This document shows, one piece after another, positions 1 to 10,022 of a stretch of 20,976 bases of DNA (position 1 is the first letter of the stretch; each line of letters opens with the position of its first letter). The position numbers were made by a program, and so were the translations under genes. Below the pieces are notes generated by a model. It searched no databases and was not told the DNA's origin. It was given only the letters and a program-made list of their open reading frames with translations. Source of the stretch: Polysphondylium violaceum (lineage: Eukaryota; Evosea; Eumycetozoa; Dictyosteliales; Dictyosteliaceae); contig AJWJ01000424.1 in assembly GCA_000277445.1 (NCBI GenBank), positions 1-20,976 of the forward strand, given 5' to 3'.

Positions 1-11
1 AAATAATTGTA

Positions 12-47
<36 letters not shown>

Positions 48-183
48 GATAAAATTGAGCACACCAACACTGGTAGATTTACAAAACAAGTAAGTTTTGA
101 AACACAAATACATACAAATAAGGGTGGGATTGGAAAATAAGTTTCTTCTATATTTTTATTTTATGAATTCACATATAATTACT
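1..183. other. Left-edge flank, 3' of the ComC-like gene
   Basis: AT-rich DNA containing a 30-base A run at 14-43. It lies downstream of the stop codon of the minus-strand ComC-like gene and presumably holds its 3' UTR and polyadenylation region. A short open stretch followed by a GTAAGT-like donor at about 89 can be read on the plus strand. It is too short and too close to the window edge to call an exon. Confidence 0.5.
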
Positions 184-3100
184 TTATTTGGGTGTTTCTT
201 TCTTTGCCATGTTTTTTAGATTTATTACAGTGACACGTAAGGATCTTCTTTTGGAGTAGATTAGAATTGACAGGGTAACGATGATAGCCAACCCTACACA
301 TCCCACTACAATACCAACAATGGCGCCGGTGCTTAGTTTAGTACCGTTGTGTTTGGTATTGCCATCTTTTTTACCGCCACAAAAAGAGTTGTCTTCATTT
401 TTAGCCGATCCTCCGATCAAGACTGAGAAATCTGGGTCGAGTAAAACTGATTTCTGGAAATACGGTATACGAATACCTATTTGGGAAAATGCATTGGTTG
501 AGTTCTTCTCTTGATCGTCATTGGGTATCACATGGTTGATAATGGACTGGATTCTCTTATCGATGATACCGAGTTTGACAAATCTGGAATAAAGATATCC
601 ATCATTGACAGCCAACTTGACGTATTCTGATGTCAACGACGAGTTTCCAAACGATGTTGAGGAACATGTGTCATTAGAGTCTAGTGTGAAGTTTACTGAC
701 ATTACAAGTTGGAGAGTGTTTAGTGAACTTGAGAATGAATACGATCCCAATGAAATAATGTATTTAACGGAGTTTGGTGACATATAGTATTCATTATTGG
801 CAAAGATGACCTGTTCTAGTTTATCAAAAAATATAATATTGATATCAATTGGTGTTGTAATATCATTGCTTTTGATAGATGTCGAATATTGATATTCTTT
901 TCTTGTGGTTGTACTGACATTTTTAAATACCCAATTTGATAATGGATGTGATTTAAGAACCTTGGAATTTAAATCCATTTCATCGACTCTTACTACTTGA
1001 ATTTGGTATTTAAAGATGTCAAATTCACTATCAATATCTGGTCTGTCTGGATCAATTGTATTGGTATTATTGGCATTTTTATTTTCACAAGCTGGTCCAG
1101 AGTATGGTGTAAAACAAACGCAACCAACTTGTTTACTTGCACAATAACCTCTTTCTGAACCACCACAAATAGGATTTCCATAGCAATAGTTTACATTATC
1201 ATCCAATGATGGAACAGGAATAACTAATAGTTCATTTGATAAAATACCATTTGATGATAGTTTAACAAATAATGATTTACTCTTTGGAATTACACCTGCA
1301 ATTGACAGTGAAGATCCTGTATGTTTGGAAAACAATGTTGTAGTTTGATATCCTTTTCCATCAAGATAATCAATCATTGCAAAAACATTGTTTCCTTGAA
1401 GATTTTGACCAAATAAATATAATTCACCACCTAAACTTGATAATGGATTGGATGATTCTAAAACTGGACCTTGAACAAATGTTGTGTTGATAAATGATAA
1501 AAGTCCACTATCTCTTAAATCTTGGGCAGAATAACCATTTGTATTTAAATGATTATCATAAATACCATAGATTGATATTAATAACCCTGCATCTGATCCA
1601 AAATTGAAAGGAAGTGCTGAGGTTGCAAAATAATTGGCTGTTTTGGAATTTGAATCATATGAATCTAATTTCATTTCAACTTCTACAAGTCCATTATTAT
1701 CAGCTTCAATAAAAACAATTGGATTATGACGAAGCGAAATACCAGAGTTATCATCATGGGTGGTTAATTTTATATTAAATTCTCTTTGTACATTGTTATT
1801 ATTGAATGAGGTTTTTGAAAGTTGAATTGATTTTAAAATTGGTGGTATTGAATCCAATTTTATATTACATTTAACTGGTAAACTTAATGAATTTGAATCA
1901 TAAAGTTTAAATAATGGATTGATAATCTTTCCATCAGTATTTGATTTATGGCCAGAGGTATCCTGTAAACTAATTGATTTGATAGAGTAGGTTTGGGATC
2001 TACAATTTCCATTTATATTAAATTGAAATTGATAAGTTCCATAAAATGGATCCTTATTAATGGCATCAGATGGTTTAAAATTAAAAGTATACCCAATAAA
2101 TGAATCAAACTCTGATCCGATTGTTATTGAACCAAAATCTAAACCATTAATTGGATCTTCTATGTCAACCACCAATGTAACTGTTACAACTTGATCTGAA
2201 TTTAAAATCAAACTTGATGGATTAAATTGAACCTTTGATACAATTGGTGGCATCTCATCTGGTATTTCGGAAAAAACTTGTAAAACAGATGATTCTTTAA
2301 ATTGTTGATATATTTGAGCTGAAGATATAAACTGTGTTTTATAGAAAATTAAATAATCAATTGTACCTTGAAATAATCTTGGTGGGACATAAAAAGTCTT
2401 TTTAAATACTTTGATCTCTTTATCCCATTCCATCACATAATCTAAAATGTCGGATGATTCAGAAAAAGATCCCAACCCTTTTGATAATTGAATAGATATT
2501 ATTGGAACCGAGTGTATATTTACATTTGTAGAATTTAAATAAACTGTATTAAATGAACCAAATTTAGATATATCTAAATAATTATATTGAAAACTAAAAT
2601 GGGTGAGTGTAAGCTCATCATCATAATCTGGAATGGATGGCACTAGTTTTTCCAATGAATAAAAAGGTAAAGAAAACACATTGTTGATGTAAAGACAATT
2701 TCGACTTTTATCACATACCATAAGCCCCACACTATTGGTTACAAGATTGGTACTGACTCTTGTTTCAAAGATACCATTTAAAGGTGTTCCTGATACCAAA
2801 TTTGCTATAGACATGATTGTATTGGTTTGAAAGAATTCTAGATAAGATACCCCAGACAAATCATCAGTGGCATGAATCTTTAACAGAATTTGATTCAATG
2901 GTAATCTTTCAACAACAATATCAATAACCGAAGGTTTTATAGTATCCTTTTGAAGAGGAAGAGAAAGAGAAGAACTTGGGAACTGAACTCCTCCCAAACT
3001 AATTTGAACAAAATTGATATATGAAGCCAGAGTTGATACTGTAAATTGGTATGATAGCTCTGTTCCTTTTCCAATACCATATCTATTTGGAAGATTTGTT

Positions 3101-4280
3101 CCATTATTTGAGTTTGAATAATAAATGTTTTCTTTCCTATTTTTCAACTCATCCAATTTGAAATTTATGCAAACCAATGATTTTTGCTCATTAATTATTG
3201 TATATGATAAATAGTCTTTGGAAAAAGACATTTCTTCAGATTCTTTCATTTTCCAAATTTTTGTTTTGGTTGATAAAGGTGAATTAAAGATACCAATAGT
3301 AACAGAAGAATTGAAATTATTTTCAAAAGCTCTTATGTATTGAATTTTTCCCATTAATCTTGAGACAGGGTATAAATAAAACATTTCTGATGGGGATCGA
3401 AAACCATCTACTTGAATTTTTGCTGGTGCAATGACAAGATTGCCTTGAATCTCCATTGTAATCACTGGAGTGGATCCATGTTTCAACAAGTTTGAAGATG
3501 GATAAAATGAGATATTTTTAACTTGACCGGGTAATTGATAGTCTTGTAAAAATGTGGGAATTGTAAAGGTAGTTGATCTATTTAATATATCTGTTACAGT
3601 ATAAATTAAATTTGTATCTCCATTGGTATTTTTAATGATTGATGGATCTAAAACTGATGTTATATATTGATCTTGTGGGGTTGTTAGATAAAAATTAGAT
3701 TCTTTCACTAAAGAAGTTGTTCCTTCTTTAACTCGTTTAAATTTATACTGAAGATATGTTATATAATCATATTGATATAATGGGGCATATGAAATTGGGT
3801 GAACCATTTCAAGAGGGAATGAAGGTGCTGATAAATTTTTATTAAAACTGTTAATATGTATTTAGATTTGGTTTCTCTTAAAAACTTACCATTACAAGAT
3901 AGCGTTCTATCTACATTGATTGTTATTTCATTATTTGATGAATCTAAAAAAGTTACAGAAAGTTGTTGACTTGTTGATAATAGAATTGAAAAATCTTTTT
4001 GAGTTAGAGAATGAGTAGAGTTTCTTAATTGATACTCTTGGATATCAAATCCATTAAGTTGTAAAAAAAATAAAATTTTAAAAGTGCATTGAGTTTTGGA
4101 CTGTGATGACTTTACATCAAAAGATTTTAATACTGTAGGTGTCTTTTTTTGACCTGAATAAATTAATTAGTGTAACTATTTATTTCTATCTCTATTGATT
4201 GTAATCTTACAATGACAAAAAGTTGCTAATAAACAAAGCCATAGACCCAAATATAAAATAATCCTTGTATTATTCATCAT
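184..4280 (-). CDS. ComC-like EGF/TIG-domain type I membrane protein
   Basis: Three exons on the minus strand: 4211-4280, 3891-4153 plus base 3890, and 184-3827. Introns are 4154-4210 (57 nt, GTAAGA...CAG) and 3828-3889 (62 nt, GTAAGT...CAG). The product is 1325 aa; the ATG at 3805-3807 is internal to the spliced frame. Residues 1-24 form a signal peptide (hydrophobic ILYLGLWLCLLATFC core). A long beta-rich extracellular region with many Asn-X-Ser/Thr sites follows. A TIG/IPT-like segment lies at about 898-985, and a Cys-rich EGF-like module with six Cys at about 991-1026. A single transmembrane helix at about 1277-1300 precedes a short basic tail (KRRS...). This layout matches the ComC/Tgr-like cell-surface proteins of dictyostelids, which act in cell contact and development. 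A role in adhesion or signalling is inferred from the family. The exact orthologue cannot be named because these families are multigene. Architecture and splicing are confident; the function is not. Confidence 0.88.
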
Positions 4281-4624
4281 CTTTATCCTGTAGTTTTAAT
4301 TTATTTTGCATAATCTGGACAGTCGTGATCAATAAAAACCGAAAAGGTTTTTCATATTTTTGATTTTTTTTTAAACAAAAAAAAACCAAGCCCAGGTGTA
4401 AAAATCTTGAATATCTGGATTTTTTTCAATTTTTATATTTTCTTTTTTCTGTTTCTTTGATCTAAGAGGATGTCTTATTTTTATGAGAATTATCAAATAA
4501 ATTCCCTATAGCCCATGTTTCTTCTTATTTGTTTGAAGAGAATTTGAATTTTGAAATTTTTTAAAAAACATATTTCCCAGCCTGGTGAAGAACACACAAT
4601 CATATATTATATTGTCTTATAGAA
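4281..4624. promoter_or_regulatory. Divergent promoter region, ComC-like / cutC
   Basis: This 344-base gap separates the start codons of two divergently oriented genes, so both promoters must lie here. It contains T runs and A runs around 4366-4385 that form a T/A inverted repeat, typical of dictyostelid promoters. A slightly GC-richer patch (AAGCCCAGG) sits near 4387. No recognisable transcription-factor site stands out. Confidence 0.6.
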
Positions 4625-5466
4625 ATGAGTGATAACAAGCAAACAGTACTGTTTGAAGTCTGTGTAGATAGTTTTGAATCATGTGTTGAAGCAATAAAGG
4701 GAGGGGCAGGGAGACTAGAGTTATGTTCTTCTTTGTTTTTAGGAGGTCTAACACCAAGCTATGGTATGATGAAGGTTATCAAAGATAAATTACCACATAC
4801 AGTACCCATTCATGTCTTAATTAGACCAAGGGCCGGTGATTTTCTGTACAATGACATTGAAATGGAGATTATGGAAAGAGACATACTTATAGCCAAAGAG
4901 CTCGGTTATGAGGGAGTTGTCATTGGTATACTCTTGTCTGATGGCTCTATAGATGTAACAAGAACAAAACAATTGGCTTCACTAGCTTCTCCAATGTCTG
5001 TAACCTTTCATAGGGCTTTTGGTATGCTAATCTATTATCAGATACATAAGCTAATAAACATTACTAATACCTTTTGTTATCAGATATGTGTAATGATTAT
5101 AAAAAAGGGTTCAATGATTTATTATCGATTGATTGTATAGATAGAATTTTAACATCAGGATTAGAAAGTTCAGTATTGGAGGGCATCGATGTTATCAAAG
5201 ATTTAATAGAGATGTCAAACAACACGAGAATAAAGATACTACCTGGTGGCGGAATCAATGAGAGAAACTTGGCCAAGATTATAAAAAAGACAAAAACAAA
5301 CGAGATTCATACATCAGGTCGTGTTACCCAAGATTCAGCAATGACCTTTAGAAATAATCGTGCTTTTATGGGCGGTGAACTAAGGGCTTCTGAATACACC
5401 CTCTCTATCGTTAATCATAAAAAGATTGAAACATTTAGAAATATTTCAAGCCATGTAAACAACTAA
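4625..5466 (+). CDS. cutC: CutC family copper homeostasis protein
   Basis: Two exons, 4625-5021 and 5084-5466, flank a 62-nt intron (GTATGC...TTATCAG). The spliced product is 259 aa, the usual CutC length. Joining restores the family motif FHRAFDMC across the splice; without splicing the frame ends in intron sequence. CutC landmarks are present in order: FEVCVDS at the first strand; GAGRLELCSSL with GGLTPS; VLIRPRAGDF; RILTSG; LPGGGIN; and EIHTSGR. CutC proteins are TIM-barrel proteins linked to copper tolerance or handling in bacteria and animals, and the biochemical activity remains debated. Expected to be cytosolic, as no signal peptide is visible. The next gene, a methyltransferase on the same strand, starts 150 bases downstream; no functional link is apparent. 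Confidence 0.93.
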
Positions 5467-5615
5467 TAAACAAATACATGTTGTGTGTAATATAGATTTC
5501 AACCTTTTTATGATTGAGACAGAATGTTGATTTATGGCCGCGAGGACCAAAAAAAAAAAAAAAAACCAAATCAAAATTAGGCCTTTTTGCAAAATACGAG
5601 TCACGATAAACAGAA
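5467..5615. other. Short intergenic spacer, cutC to methyltransferase
   Basis: 149 bases holding the cutC 3' end and the promoter/5' UTR of the downstream methyltransferase. A GC-rich patch (GGCCGCGAGGACC, about 5537-5549) directly precedes a 17-base A run. This is a promoter-like arrangement, but no known element is identified. Confidence 0.45.
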
Positions 5616-6505
5616 ATGTCAGATGACGAAGCTTTAGGATTGACCGATATTTTCCCAACAGTTGTAGAATTAGAGAAATATAAATACAATTTCTATGATA
5701 ATGTAGTCATAGAGATCAAGGGACAAGAGTAAGTCGTACCGTAGATACACGAGTGGTGTACACGATCAACTACAGCAGCAAGAGACATACTAATATTAGT
5801 ACTCACAACGATGCAAACAAAAGATTACAAAATGTAAATGTACAACCATCAACAGGACTATTACCTTGGCCTGCATCAACGATACTTTCACAATATATAT
5901 CAAAATTTAATGACAACTTTAAAGACAAAAACATTGTTGAACTGGGATCGGGTGTTGGTATTTGTGGCCTAGTTGCCTCAAAGTATGCCAGCTATACAGT
6001 GTTTACTGATGGTGACCCACAATCAAATAAACTCTTGTTTGATAATATCAAAGACAATAATCATTTATACAAAAACAATAGCAACTATAGTAATCAACAA
6101 CCACCTATCGAACTACTATCGTGGGGAAAAACTTCAAGTTTAGAAGACTTTAAAGAAAAATACAACGATTTACAGTTTCAAGTTGTCATTGGTTCAGATT
6201 TAGTTTATGTTGATGAAAATATAGATCCTTTATTTTATACTGTTGATAAAATATTATCCACCTCATCGACACCATCACCTGCATTTTATTTATCTTTTCT
6301 CGATAGAAAGAATCATTTACCCACATTACAAAGTGTCAGTGAAAAATATAACTTTACTGTATGTACTCTCGTATTGCCATATTATCTTGTTTGATACAAG
6401 CTATTAATACTCAACTATTATTAGATGGAAACTATTGATTTAGATACATTTTTAGATTACAAACCATCTACAATGTCTCGAATGTTTGTATTTAAAAGAA
6501 AATAA
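5616..6505 (+). CDS. METTL21-type (Methyltransf_16) protein lysine methyltransferase
   Basis: Three exons: 5616-5728, 5800-6358 and 6425-6505. Introns are 5729-5799 (71 nt, with a TACTAAT branch-like site before TTAG) and 6359-6424 (66 nt, GTATGT...TTAG). The product is 250 aa. The first exon supplies the N-terminal strand pair (FYDNVVIEIKGQ). Exon 2 carries LLPWPAS at 58-64, SAM-binding motif I (IVELGSGVGICG, 83-94), the acidic motif TDGD at 107-110, and SDLVY at 170-174. That last motif matches the D-x-x-Y signature of METTL21-like lysine methyltransferases. Exon 3 gives a final hydrophobic strand (SRMFVFKR). The substrate cannot be told from sequence; relatives modify chaperones, elongation factors and other proteins. 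The open frame starting at GTG 5753 is only the retained-intron form. An alternative in-frame acceptor at 5775 would add 8 residues. Confidence 0.85.
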
Positions 6506-6612
6506 TGAATGAATGAAAGGAAAACAAAATAAATGACATAATCTATATTAGATTGTTATTATTATTATTATTAATATACTATACATATTGTTTTGTTTTA
6601 TTGTTATCTATT
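6506..6612. other. Convergent 3' spacer with ATT triplet repeat
   Basis: 107 bases between two genes whose 3' ends face each other. It contains a short (ATT)n microsatellite at about 6555-6575 and AT-rich sequence serving both polyadenylation regions. No gene is visible. Confidence 0.5.
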
Positions 6613-7617
6613 CTATTGTTTCAAATAGTTTAATGGTAATTTAATATAAGAAATACCATTGTCTTCTTTTGGTGGTAATTCACCGGCTCTAATGTTAACT
6701 TGAATGGAGGGTAAGAGGAGTTGAGGGGCTTTAAGAGTGGCATCTCTGGTGGTTCTCATTTCAATAAACTCTTCTTTACTAACACCGTCTTTGATGTGTT
6801 TGTTTAACTTTTTCTGTTCACCAATGGTAGTTTCAAAGCAAATCTTTCTCTCGCCAGTGCTTGGAGGATAATCGTGACAAACGTATACTTTGACGTGTTC
6901 GGGGAGAGCCAAAACCTTTTTCATGCTGTCAAAGAGTGTGCTGGCACTGCCATTGGGAAAATCGCAACGTGCTGTACCAACGTCTGGAAGAAACATGGTG
7001 TCTCCGACAAAGACACAATCGTTTTCAATATAATAACTGACACATGAAGGTGTGTGGCCTGGTGTATGAATGACTTGAACTTTGAGATTACCTATGTTGA
7101 ATGTATCGCCATCCTTCCACAATTGATCAAATTGACTGCCGTCGACGGGAAAAGAGTGTTCGAGGTTATATACAGTTTTGAATGTCTTTTGGACAATCTT
7201 GGTGCCCTCACCAATGGCGGTCTTGGCGGCGGGGAATTTAGACTTGAGGTAATGTGCGGCGCTAAGATGGTCGGCATGGATATGGGACTCGAGAATCCAG
7301 TCCACGTGATATTGATTTTCCTCGACGACCTTGATCACTTGATCGATGGAGGTGGTGCTAGTCTTGGCACTAGCTTGTGCATAGTTTAAGACAGAGTCTA
7401 AAATGGCACATTTTTTTGTCGTTGGGTCCACAATCAATACTTGTCCAGTGGCAGATTCTAACTCTGGAAATATTTGAATTTGTGCAGCGTTGTTGGTGGT
7501 TGTTGACATGTTTCGAGCAAGATTGTTATATAGATAATTTGCAGTCTTTAAATTAGACTTTAGTAAAAAACTATTAATAAAAGAAATTGATTTTGTTGTG
7601 GTTGATTTACTAAACAT
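6613..7617 (-). CDS. Mitochondrial persulfide dioxygenase-like MBL-fold protein
   Basis: Uninterrupted 334-aa frame. I place the start at ATG 7615-7617; the TTG one codon earlier is not a likely start. Residues 1 to about 38 are rich in Ser, Lys and Arg without acids (LLKSNLKTANYLYNNLARNM), a good mitochondrial presequence. The metallo-beta-lactamase core is complete: HIHADH (H112, H114, D116, H117), TPGHTPSC (H188), GDTMF (D206) and CHDY (H248). One iron ligated by two His and one Asp is expected in the ETHE1 group. The C-terminal part (TTIGEQ, then PSIQVNIRAGELPP) resembles the bacterial Blh-type enzymes more than animal ETHE1. Family activity is oxidation of glutathione persulfide to sulfite and glutathione in the matrix. 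The divergent neighbour is sulfide:quinone oxidoreductase, the preceding step, which supports this call. A glyoxalase II-like hydrolase is the main alternative. Confidence 0.87.
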   Translation of the reverse strand: MFSKSTTTKSISFINSFLLKSNLKTANYLYNNLARNMSTTTNNAAQIQIFPELESATGQVLIVDPTTKKCAILDSVLNYAQASAKTSTTSIDQVIKVVEENQYHVDWILESHIHADHLSAAHYLKSKFPAAKTAIGEGTKIVQKTFKTVYNLEHSFPVDGSQFDQLWKDGDTFNIGNLKVQVIHTPGHTPSCVSYYIENDCVFVGDTMFLPDVGTARCDFPNGSASTLFDSMKKVLALPEHVKVYVCHDYPPSTGERKICFETTIGEQKKLNKHIKDGVSKEEFIEMRTTRDATLKAPQLLLPSIQVNIRAGELPPKEDNGISYIKLPLNYLKQ

Positions 7618-8436
7618 CAAAAGAGGCTTGCTTTGGGGCTTGAGGCTTTATATTATGCAGCAATTTCATAAAGTGCCTAAAAAAAATTTTCAAAAAAATG
7701 CAAAAAAAATAAAAAAAAAAAATTCCAAAAAAAAGCAAAGAATCTTTTATTCGATTTCCCTGTGCCCCGCTAATGATACAATGAAACTCACATGTTTTAC
7801 ACTCTTTAATTAAAGATGATGGTAGAAATAGAGTAGTTTCAAAGAGGGTTTAGAGGAGGGGACATGGTAGGTCCTTTGGAACGCCGCGTATAATGGAAGG
7901 ACATTCGATGTCGATCCAAGCCAAAACCTCTCCCAATTTTGATAGCCACCCATGCTACCCGTTGGCGTGCAAAACGACAAATTAATTTGAAATCCACATG
8001 AAATTAGCAAGTTTTGAAAATAAAAAAAAATCAATTTTTTAAAAAGGAAAATTCATACGTTTTTTGAAATAAGCGAGCCCGTTCAGATCTGCAAAGAGAA
8101 CCTTCCATTCAATAATAGAACACCTCACTGGGAGATAAAAACTAATTACTTAAAGGTAAACGGTTGCTTGTTAGATTAAAAGAGTAGTCATTATTGATTA
8201 AAACAAGATCCTCTCCAAACGAAACACATTTTCATACCCTTCTTTTAGGTTATTTTTTTTTTTTAAATATCTATAAATATTGGGCACTTTTCAAGCGACC
8301 ACTTTTTCATTTGACAAATTTTAAAAAAATTAAATTGCGTGGCCCTGATCTTTTTTTTTTGATTCATTATTTGTTACTGTTCACCCTTTATTAATATATT
8401 CTATATATCTATATTTATATATTATCTTATTTCAAT
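7618..8436. promoter_or_regulatory. Divergent promoter region, persulfide dioxygenase / SQR
   Basis: An 819-base gap between two head-to-head start codons. The part next to the dioxygenase (7680-7740) is A-rich. A GC-richer hairpin island occupies roughly 7855-7980 (separate entry). The part next to SQR is AT-rich, with a GC patch plus T10 run (GTGGCCCTGATC, 8339-8350) and TATATA-like repeats just before the SQR start. No protein-coding exon is convincing here. Confidence 0.6.
7807..7980 (-). other. Structured GC-richer island, possible ncRNA or repeat
   Basis: This stretch is clearly richer in G+C than its AT-rich surroundings and has five adjacent small inverted repeats. Their arms are at 7860-7863/7871-7874, 7900-7904/7908-7912, 7922-7926/7937-7941, 7941-7946/7954-7959 and 7960-7963/7973-7976. 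The fourth pairs fully only as minus-strand RNA (G-U in place of A-C). On that strand, 7946-7957 resembles a tRNA A box (TAGCATGGGTGG) and 7907-7917 a B box (GGATCGACATC), 28 bases apart. It does not fold as a tRNA. A 74-codon open frame on the minus strand shows no family. Structured RNA gene, tRNA-derived repeat and promoter island are all possible. Confidence 0.3.
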
Positions 8437-9845
8437 ATGGCATCATTGTTAAAAGGATTTTCTTTATTGGCCCTCACCACAATGAGTGTTAGTACTCTTG
8501 CTAATGGTGGTAAAAGTGATGTCGCTTTAAAAGATATTAGAAAAGAAAATGGTAAAACAAAAATTGTAATCGTTGGGGGCGGTGCTGGTGGTTTGTCAGT
8601 AGCTTCTCAATTAAAGAAAAACTTTGATACCAAAGGTGATATTATTATTGTTGAACCATCAGATAAACATTACTATCAACCATTGTGGACTTTGGTTGGT
8701 GGTGGTATTTTTGATCGTAGTAAATCTGAAAAGGATGAAAAGGATTGTATTCCCGCTGGTACAAATTGGATTAAAGACTCTGTCGTTGAATTTAAACCAG
8801 ATGTAAGTTTTTTGTTTTATTAAATACTTTATTACTGGACATATCTAATACTTGGTAATTTAAATAGGATAATATTATTATTACAAAAAATGGAGATAAA
8901 TTAGATTATGATTATTTGGTTGTTGCAGCAGGATTGGAAATCTATTGGGATAAAGTCAAGGGATTAAAAGAAAATCTTGGTAAAAATGGTGTAACTTCCA
9001 ACTATTCATTTGATAGTGTTGAAAAAACATTTGAATATATTAAAGGCTTAAAGGATGGTGTAGCTATATTTACATTCCCAAACACTGGTATTAAATGTGG
9101 TGGAGCCCCACAAAAGATTATGTGGTTGGCCGACGATTACTTTAGATCCCATGGTGTTAGAGATAAAATCAAGGTTGAATTCAACACTGCTGGTGTCTCT
9201 ATGTTTGCTGTAAAGAAATACTCTGACGCCCTCGACCAATTGGCCAAAAACAGAAATATTGTACAAAACTTTAAACACAACCTCGTTGAAATCAAAGGCG
9301 ACACCAAAGAAGCTGTATTTGAGACTGCCGATGGACTCAAGACTGAACACTTTGACATGATTCACGTCACACCACCTATGGGCGCACCATCATTCATCAA
9401 AGCCAGTCCACTTGCCGACCCCGCCACTGGATTTGTCAATGTAGACAAAGGAACCTTACAACACGTTAAATATGAAAATGTATTCTCTTTGGGCGATTGC
9501 TCCAGTCTCCCCACTAGCAAGACTGCTGCTGCCATTACTAGTCAAGCACCCGTTCTCGTTAAAAATCTTATTTCTCATAAAATTGGAAAACCATTAGAGG
9601 CCGTGTATGATGGCTATACATCATGCCCAATTACCACTGGCTACAATAGTTTAATTCTCGCAGAGTTCAAATATGGCAATGTGGTTGCCGAAAGTTTTCC
9701 ATTTGACCAATCCAAAGAAAGATATTTACCCATGTTGATGAAGAAATACGTTTTCCCATTTGCCTATTGGAACTTGATGCTCTCTGGAAAGTGGTTTGGA
9801 CCAAAGGGCGTTTTTAACCCCCATCCACCCCAAAACTTGAACTAG
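8437..9845 (+). CDS. sqor: Sulfide:quinone oxidoreductase, eukaryotic type
   Basis: Two exons, 8437-8802 and 8868-9845, flank a 65-nt phase-0 intron (GTAAGT...AATAG). The product is 447 aa, essentially the animal SQOR length. After a hydrophobic N-terminus consistent with mitochondrial targeting comes the FAD-binding motif IVIVGGGAGGLS. The two redox-active cysteines of the animal enzyme are matched by C199 (KCGGAPQKIMWL) and C375 (YTSCPITTGYNSLILAEF). A second FAD contact (GDCSSLPTSKTAAAI) follows, and the C-terminus (DQSKER...FAYWNLMLSGKW) is typical of the membrane-interacting end. The enzyme oxidises H2S at the inner mitochondrial membrane, passing electrons to ubiquinone and sulfane sulfur to an acceptor such as glutathione. 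The divergent neighbour encodes the likely next enzyme. Family assignment is very secure. Confidence 0.96.
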
Positions 9846-10022
9846 AAATTCAATATTCCGCCTATTTCATGCATGAAGTTTTTTCACAATAAACATATTT
9901 ATATCTTTTTTTTAATTTAAAAGTTTATTTACAAAGTATATAATATATTAATTATTATAGTTATATTAATGATGATTTGTGTTTTTTTTTTTTCTTTTTT
10001 TTTTTTTCCATTTTCTTTTCTC
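9846..10022. other. Convergent 3' spacer, SQR / PGS1
   Basis: 177 AT-rich bases between the facing 3' ends of two genes. An AATAAA-type signal lies near 9889 on the plus strand for SQR, and T runs at about 9981-10009 lie on the PGS1 side. No gene is visible. Confidence 0.5.

Noticed and set aside
44-89. Short plus-strand open stretch followed by a GTAAGT-like donor at the left edge
   Set aside because: Only about 15 codons, preceded by a poly(A) tract and with no recognisable protein; it also overlaps the likely 3' region of the ComC-like gene.
5435-5689. Minus-strand open frames between cutC and the methyltransferase
   Set aside because: They run through a poly(A/T) tract and overlap the real 3' and 5' exons; no protein family is visible.
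7054-7389. Long plus-strand open frame antisense to the persulfide dioxygenase
   Set aside because: It is the complement of a well-conserved coding region and has no domain of its own.
7907-7957. A true tRNA gene on the minus strand
   Set aside because: The A- and B-box resemblances are imperfect and no acceptor stem or cloverleaf can be formed around them; kept only as a Pol III-like signal.
7810-8034. 74-codon minus-strand open frame in the promoter gap of the sulfide genes
   Set aside because: No known family, an unconvincing start in an AT-rich region, and the same bases form consecutive hairpins, so a structured non-coding explanation is preferred.
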